64,000 bases of DNA from Annulohypoxylon bovei var. microspora (lineage: Eukaryota; Ascomycota; Sordariomycetes; Xylariales; Hypoxylaceae), in NCBI GenBank assembly GCA_022836615.1, contig MU405337.1, positions 1-64,000 on the forward strand, written 5' to 3'. Numbering within the stretch: the stretch's first letter is position 1; each line of letters begins with the position of its first letter. The translations under genes were made by a program, and so were the position numbers. The notes under the pieces were generated by a model. The model ran no database searches, was not told the DNA's origin, and saw only the letters and a list, made by a program, of their open reading frames with translations. Positions 58,778 through 64,000 of the stretch are shown piece by piece.

Positions 58778-59533
58778 TTACCAAATCGGAGTAGGTTCGT
58801 TTTTCCCCTGAACCTTCGGGGGGTACTGCGCGACGACGTGAAATAACCAGACACAGTAAATGGTAAGTATAACGCCGCAGACGTAGTACGTAGCGGTGTC
58901 AAAAATCTCAGGGATGGTTAAAACCCAAAAGCCGAAAGGTGCAAAGGTCCAAATTGTCCCAATAATATTGACGATACACATACCCATGGAAAGCCCTTTC
59001 CTAGACCCCCTTCGAAGGTATTCATGTGTTGGGCCGATGACGATGAGGACATTGGTAAGACAGAACCATTGCATAAAGCAACCTTCTCCCATCAAAAGTA
59101 TGCCCAGTAAAACCACAACATACATTGCCAATTGCAACGCTATCGCGTACATAATTGTAGAGCGAAGGTTCAACTGGGCGCCGAGCGTAGATGCGAAGTT
59201 CGCCTCTCGATCTCTCGTAATTGCCCTATGGATGCAGAAAATCTCTAAGAATGACCAAGCGAAGAGGGCAGTAGAGGTGCCTCTAAGGAACCAGTGCTCA
59301 TTGTACCGAGTAGCGGCCGAACCAAGGATGTAAGACCAAGTGGAATCGTGGGCCAAATAGAACGAGTGCAACCAAAAGGGCATAGGGCCCTTCCCTTCCC
59401 TTAGAGAAACCCGGATAACGTAAACATATTGTAGATAACCGACGAGATAGTTGACCCCGGCAGCTAATAGAAGGGGCTTGTTATCCCAGGAAAAGAGTTT
59501 TATTAGTCGTTCGTAGAAATCAATGTCTGCCAT
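58778..59533 (-). CDS. Orphan polytopic membrane protein (251 aa)
   Basis: From Met 59533 (MADIDFYERLIKLFSWDN) the protein has about seven hydrophobic stretches (for example LLLAAGVNYLVGYLQYVYVI, TSTALFAWSFLEIFCIH, TIMYAIALQLAMYVVVLLGIL, GMCIVNIIGTIWTFAPFGFWVL, VCGVILTIYCVWLFHVV). Two helical polar motifs stand out: FYLAHDSTWSYI and WFCLTNVLIVIGPTHEY. The size and span count recall the membrane-embedded terpene cyclases of fungal clusters (Pyr4/PaxB type), but I cannot see their conserved acidic pair with certainty and no prenyltransferase or epoxidase lies nearby. Unrecognised otherwise. The Met choice removes a 29-residue hydrophobic upstream extension. Confidence 0.65.
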   Translation of the reverse strand: MADIDFYERLIKLFSWDNKPLLLAAGVNYLVGYLQYVYVIRVSLREGKGPMPFWLHSFYLAHDSTWSYILGSAATRYNEHWFLRGTSTALFAWSFLEIFCIHRAITRDREANFASTLGAQLNLRSTIMYAIALQLAMYVVVLLGILLMGEGCFMQWFCLTNVLIVIGPTHEYLRRGSRKGLSMGMCIVNIIGTIWTFAPFGFWVLTIPEIFDTATYYVCGVILTIYCVWLFHVVAQYPPKVQGKNEPTPIW

Positions 59534-61118
59534 GATGGCGGATATTGGTACAGGTATAAGCAAGAAGGGCAGTATTCCCTGGTTATTAAAGCGAAAATAA
59601 GAGAAAAAAACGAAGCCCACATCAAAGTTTCAGGTGTGATTTCTTCTTTAGGTATATATAACGTAAACTCGTTATATACCGATAGGTTAGTTCGGCGCCG
59701 AACTTCCTTTCTAGGGACGGGACGGCGGGCAATACACATACCTAGGCAGGTACTAAGAAGTGGTTTGACACATTATAAAGTCTTGCCCTAGACGATAGCC
59801 GTAACATCTGCCATCTGGCCTATTAATTTTAACACATGCAGGTAGTTACTAGGTATACAAAGACTTCTACCCTTTGGCCCATACATACCTAGTCATACAT
59901 ACCTACTCACATTTAACCTTCCCCTTGCCTTCGAATATCAAATCGTTGATGATTAGACCAAGTGTATTCAAACCCACTTTGAACCGCTAGTTTAAAAAAA
60001 TTGATTTCAACCATTACAGTTGCATATGTGGTTGCCAAATCAAGGCAAAAGGCTTCCATGAAGGGTGTCACGGGACCATCTGTAAGTTGTAACCAACACA
60101 TTTTCTGATTTAGCAGCCACGTATGCAATTGTAACAATTATAATTAGGTTCGTTCAATTTGCCTTTCGAAGCGCTTCTTAAAACGAGGACATATAGCTGG
60201 ATGTGAGATCAAATAAATTTCTTTAAGTTCAATTGAAATATGAGGTAATTGAACAGCAGGAGTACACGCAGCGATTTGTATGCCATTGATGCGGGGGTGG
60301 GGGTGGGTACTATGGTGGGGGAAAAGGGGTAGGGTGCGGGCCATACAGCGCACGAGAAACAGTACATTTATGGATATTTAAAGCCTTGATTCATGAATAA
60401 TCAGGCCCAATGACTTAATATCATTTTAACATATATATTGATATGACCTCTTTTACTTGAGTAGGTAGATACCTACCGGCCGGTCCGGATGGCGGATGTA
60501 ACGGCCATCGTCCGTGGCACTCGCCCCTTTAAATAAGGAAGTCCTTCTCACCAGTTCCTAGTCCCGGAAAGCCAAGATCATAAACGGTCTGTGCCCGAGA
60601 TAGTAGAGAGGGGTGGAGGGCCCACTGTTAGGATCGTTCGATGTAGTAAAGTCGAATGTCTTTTGATAATAGCAGCGATTTTATGAATCACGCCCTCTAT
60701 TATTCTAAGGTTAGGGGATATCTATGTTCTATAATGTTCGAGTGTAGAATTTTAGCTAAGGTTGCACTTATCTCGCGACCTGAAGTCTCTACTAGACATT
60801 GGTACTAGCTTGTTCAGAAGTGCACAGGATTTTGATGATATCGTCGACGACTACAACTGGACCGGGGTGGGGCGGCGGCGGCTGACACGATGTGCCCAGT
60901 CGGATTCCCTGCGCGCAAATCATTGCCTTGCCTTGGCCGAGCGGGGTAAACTTTGTTGGTAGGCGTCGGACGGACCATACTCAGGGAATTTTATGTGAAA
61001 TATGTGAAACCCCCGACTCCCTAGTCGCGTTCATTGCCCATACTTCGCGCCGTCCTCTGCATCGCCGTCGACGCCGAGTAGTCGATCCAGTTCAGACTTC
61101 CACCATCCCTTGCGGATT
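59534..61118. other. Intergenic, no gene supported
   Basis: This 1.6-kb stretch has short frames only (59913-60137, 60144-60353, 60762-60962), none recognised. GTAGGTAGATACCTACCGGCCGGT lies near 60461, another imperfect palindrome. Confidence 0.55.
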
Positions 61119-61916
61119 CTAATCATCGCCGGGCCAGCCATTATGGCGCATGATCTGCTTCCGGTGCTCCCAGTCTAGCATAGCACAGACTGCCTCGCTC
61201 TCATTTGGAATAATCCAGCCGCCGTCACCTTCGTCCATACCAGGAAGCCACCCCAACTCCCTTAGGCTACGCTCAGAAGACGCGAAAAAGGTACCAATAC
61301 GCCAACTGCAGCCTTCGCCTTTTTGTCCATATGCAGAGAACAGGTTGTCGTACGAATGGTCATCAACATCGGGGCAGATGCCGTCGCAAGACGCATCGTT
61401 CGCATCGAACTGAACCTGGCAGTGATAATTGCCCATAATGACATTGCCCAACTTCATCTAGCCAAACGTCGTGCCCGTATTCTCGATCGTGAGGGATATA
61501 CCCCAGCATCACGACTCACGAGATGTGGCGGCTGACTGTCCTCATCAGTATTGCTCGCTTGTTCAGACTCGCCGTTGCGCACAGATTTGCCCCGGATCGC
61601 GGCTAACTGAAGGCGGTCCTCTTCGATATACCTAGTTTTTAGGTTCCACATCTGGTAGGATCTGAAGTGTGCCCGAATACTTAAAGTAGGGGATGTGGCG
61701 AATGAGACTGATGGCTTCGTCGCTGAGACCCAGGCCAGCGACCACGTCAGGGTTGGTCAATTGCGGCCAGCCTTCTGGCGGTGGGTATAGTAGCGTGGAG
61801 TTTGTGCCGACGGCGAGCGCACGTGAGACGAGCTTGTAGTAGGAAGTAATTGCTGCAACTGTCTCGTCGTGAGAGTAGAACCCTGCGCCTGTGCTAGGGG
61901 GTTGTTCTGTCGCCAT
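61119..61916 (-). pseudogene. Hypothetical protein, probably frameshifted
   Basis: From Met 61916 the frame reads HDETVAAITSYYKLVSRALAV, LLYPPPEGWPQLTN, GLGLSDEAISLIRHIPYF up to PDVEPKN and a stop at about 61632. A second frame resumes across that point (61651) as MWNLKTRYIEEDRLQLAAIRGKS, then a normal intron (GTGAGT at about 61516 to GGCTAG at about 61458) leads to LGNVIMGNYHCQVQF, WRIGTFFASSERSLRELGWLPG and HRKQIMRHNGWPGDD. The pieces look like one protein. To join frames 1 and 2 would need an 18-nt intron (GTGGAA...ACTAG), too short to splice, so I infer a one- or two-base indel. The second half recalls a fungal SMI1-like/orphan family. A sequencing error could also explain it. Confidence 0.5.
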
Positions 61917-62288
61917 GATGATTACGACAAGATTTCTGGAGAAGAAGTTGCAGAGATGGTTTTCCTGGAGATATTTGATGTTATATGCACGAGTTTTCGA
62001 GGTTACCCCTATTAGGAGATGCTTACTCCTGTTAGTAGGTACCTGCCTACTTATTAAAATAAGCCGGCTAGTTCACATGTTCGAGTTAATTTGGCTCCAA
62101 AGGTCAATCAGTCAATTAGATCACCAAACGATATTGGCTGTATTGATTTTAGCATCTCCGAGCCTATATGAGCCTTAAATCATCCCCGCGAGGACTCAGC
62201 TAACCGCTGGAATAGGTTGCAAAAAATATCATTACTTCATAACATAACAACAAATGATTATAGTGCAGTCGTGCTAACCTCCTCCATA
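61917..62288. other. Intergenic
   Basis: Short spacer with no supported gene; frame on plus strand (61891-62178) is a shadow of the promoter. Confidence 0.5.
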
Positions 62289-63398
62289 TCAAATCTTGTA
62301 AACCAACTTTTTGCCGCTAACTCCGTTCTCTTTCATCTCATCCAGGCCACCAAGGATCCCATCCAAACCGCCTTCACGGAGGCTAACCGGGTGCGCCTTT
62401 AGCTTACCCTGGGCTAGCAGGTTTTCGGTAAGACTCCAGAACTTCGAAGCAAACTCGAAATCTGCAGGAGTGGACGTCCATTCCATGCCAAATTTAGGGA
62501 AGGACTCGCCGATAGCTATGTAACCCAAGGTCATAGCAGTAGTGACATCCTTTCGGGGGAAGTTATCGACCGGGAGAAGGGCGCTATATTTGCCTCCCCG
62601 AGGGCCAATAGCCTCAGCCGATATGGCGGGAGAGGAGCCTTCCGAAATGCAGTCGAATACGTGTGCGATTTCACCGTTGGTGACTTTGAAGATGTCGGCT
62701 CCTACGGTGGGTGAATTGTAGTCGAAGACGTGGTCGGCACCGAGACTCTTGACAAGATCGAAGTTGCGCGGCGAGCAAGTCGTGACAACCTGGAGGCCGG
62801 ACAGCTTCGCGAACTGGATCGCGAGCGTACCGGTAGCGGTGCTACCCCCATAGATCAGAATCGGGAACGGCTTCTCCGCTGGCGCGTTGGGCCAGGGGAG
62901 ACCGAGCGATTGGTAGAGTCCCTGGCCAGCAGTAGTGACGCCGACGCCTAGCGTTGACGCTTCCTCCATCGAGAGGCTATCGGGGACTTTGGTGGCAACG
63001 TTGGGTTGGACCACAATGTGCTCGGCAAAGGTGCCATCTTCAGGCCAGTTCGTATTTCCTACCGTCATAAACGAGTTAGCACATACCAATTTAGTGAAGC
63101 ATTCCGATTTTGGACCGAGGCGAAACTTACCACCATGAGCAAAGCCGGCAATCTTATCGCCGACTTTCAACGGCTTGGTGACATTCGGGCCAATTTCCTC
63201 GACAATACCAGCATAGTCACACCCTATCGCACAACCAGGAGCCCCGAACATATAAATATGCTTCCAGTCGGTAGGGTTTAGAGCCACAGCGACAGTCTTA
63301 ACTTTGACGTGGCCTGGGCGAAGCTTGGCAACAGGAGCATTGGGGATCACTGCTCCGACTTTCCCATCCTGTATAACGATAGCTTTTTGAGAAGACAT
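62289..63398 (-). CDS. MDR-family enoyl-reductase-like dehydrogenase (345 aa after splicing)
   Basis: This medium-chain dehydrogenase/reductase has the GroES-like start (VKVKTVAVALNPTDWKHIYMFG), GCDYAGIVEEIG and the nucleotide-binding loop ILIYGGSTATGTLAIQFAKL. It lacks the Cys/His zinc ligands of classical alcohol dehydrogenases. This fits the zinc-free group that includes trans-acting enoyl reductases (LovC/ToxD type) and quinone reductases. The whole span is open, but positions 63130-63059 form a 72-nt in-frame intron with GTAAGT, TGCTAAC and TAG. Removing it joins FAHGG to NTNWPEDGTFAEHI and deletes 24 residues absent from the family. So the true protein is 345, not 369, residues. There is no polyketide synthase nearby. 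Confidence 0.88.
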   Translation of the reverse strand: MSSQKAIVIQDGKVGAVIPNAPVAKLRPGHVKVKTVAVALNPTDWKHIYMFGAPGCAIGCDYAGIVEEIGPNVTKPLKVGDKIAGFAHGGKFRLGPKSECFTKLVCANSFMTVGNTNWPEDGTFAEHIVVQPNVATKVPDSLSMEEASTLGVGVTTAGQGLYQSLGLPWPNAPAEKPFPILIYGGSTATGTLAIQFAKLSGLQVVTTCSPRNFDLVKSLGADHVFDYNSPTVGADIFKVTNGEIAHVFDCISEGSSPAISAEAIGPRGGKYSALLPVDNFPRKDVTTAMTLGYIAIGESFPKFGMEWTSTPADFEFASKFWSLTENLLAQGKLKAHPVSLREGGLDGILGGLDEMKENGVSGKKLVYKI

Positions 63399-64000
63399 TT
63401 TTTAAAGGGTTGGTGGTTTCGTGAACTAGGTGTTAGATGCGTGGTGATGCTAACCTTGAAGATAGAATATGCGAGACTTACCAAATCGAAGAAATTAGTT
63501 CATTAGGGACCTACCATTCAGTACTTATATTATCTATACTTACCTACTTCTTGGGAGCCGACAACAAATTGGCCTCGCCGGCGATACAGTGATTTGAAAT
63601 CAGAGACATTTGGTAATCAACATGCTGGAAAGTCGGAATTTTTTCCGCTAACGAACACGACATTGGAAAAAGTGGTTTCTGTCTCAGTATATCTCTCTCC
63701 TTAAGTTCAATCCCCCCTTTTTACGGCTGAAGGTTGCGTTACCCAAAGTCGTCTTAACCGCTTACAAATTCTCATCCACATTGTTTTGATCACCTAGTTG
63801 GTTTCTTGATCATTCTGAAATATTCGATGTAAAGTGTTACGAACTTGGAAGTTGCAAGAAGTGATACGCGTGGCTAAAATGGTATCTGTTGTGTTGGTGA
63901 CAAACCTGAATGTAACCAAATAAAAATGCATCCACTCTACTAAGCCGTGATAGGTATAGGATGAGTAAATCACCGTGCCGCTAATTTACATAGACGGAGT
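63399..64000. other. Upstream region of the dehydrogenase, window end
   Basis: No gene is supported. It holds the promoter of the minus-strand dehydrogenase gene; CTTACCTACTT occurs near 63540. Confidence 0.6.

Overview
The window looks like a chromosome segment of a filamentous ascomycete (Pezizomycotina, probably a sordariomycete; Xylariales would fit but is not proven). Coding regions are broken by short introns of about 50-75 nt with GT...YAG borders and CTRAC-type branch sites. Genes lie singly on both strands with long spacers. The families are typical fungal ones: A-T-TE NRPS-like synthetase, fungal O-methyltransferase and P450, SAT4/Pth11-type receptors, DHA and anion:cation symporter MFS proteins, and a Doa10 ubiquitin ligase. 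No rRNA, tRNA or CRISPR array was recognised.

Layout. 1-2.7 kb holds a wrecked pogo/Fot1-type transposase. 2.8-20.3 kb looks like a secondary-metabolite gene cluster: an NRPS-like synthetase (A-T-TE), an O-methyltransferase and a P450 divergently transcribed from one spacer, a seven-helix SAT4-type receptor, a DHA2-type MFS exporter, an NmrA-like NAD(P)-binding protein and a glutathione S-transferase. A 1.25-kb non-autonomous element with long terminal inverted repeats and an exact 9-bp target duplication sits inside the cluster, between the P450 and the receptor. I infer an O-methylated, oxidised product built from an aryl or alpha-keto acid; no transcription factor or second core enzyme is visible.

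20.3-30.4 kb is gene-poor, with a small orphan protein, a cytidine-deaminase-fold protein (HAE...PCxxC) and a second SAT4-type receptor. 30.4-48.3 kb carries housekeeping-type genes: an anion:cation symporter, a 1,115-residue membrane-anchored protein of the family often misnamed 'transcription factor hoxa13', the Doa10 ER ubiquitin ligase, and a DHA1 polyamine-type transporter. 48.3-55.5 kb is almost empty. 55.5-64 kb has two divergent genes that share a His-rich disordered repeat domain, an orphan multi-span membrane protein, a probably frameshifted gene and an enoyl-reductase-like dehydrogenase.

Exon boundaries were assigned by eye from splice signals and reading-phase bookkeeping. The models are self-consistent, but there is no transcript evidence.
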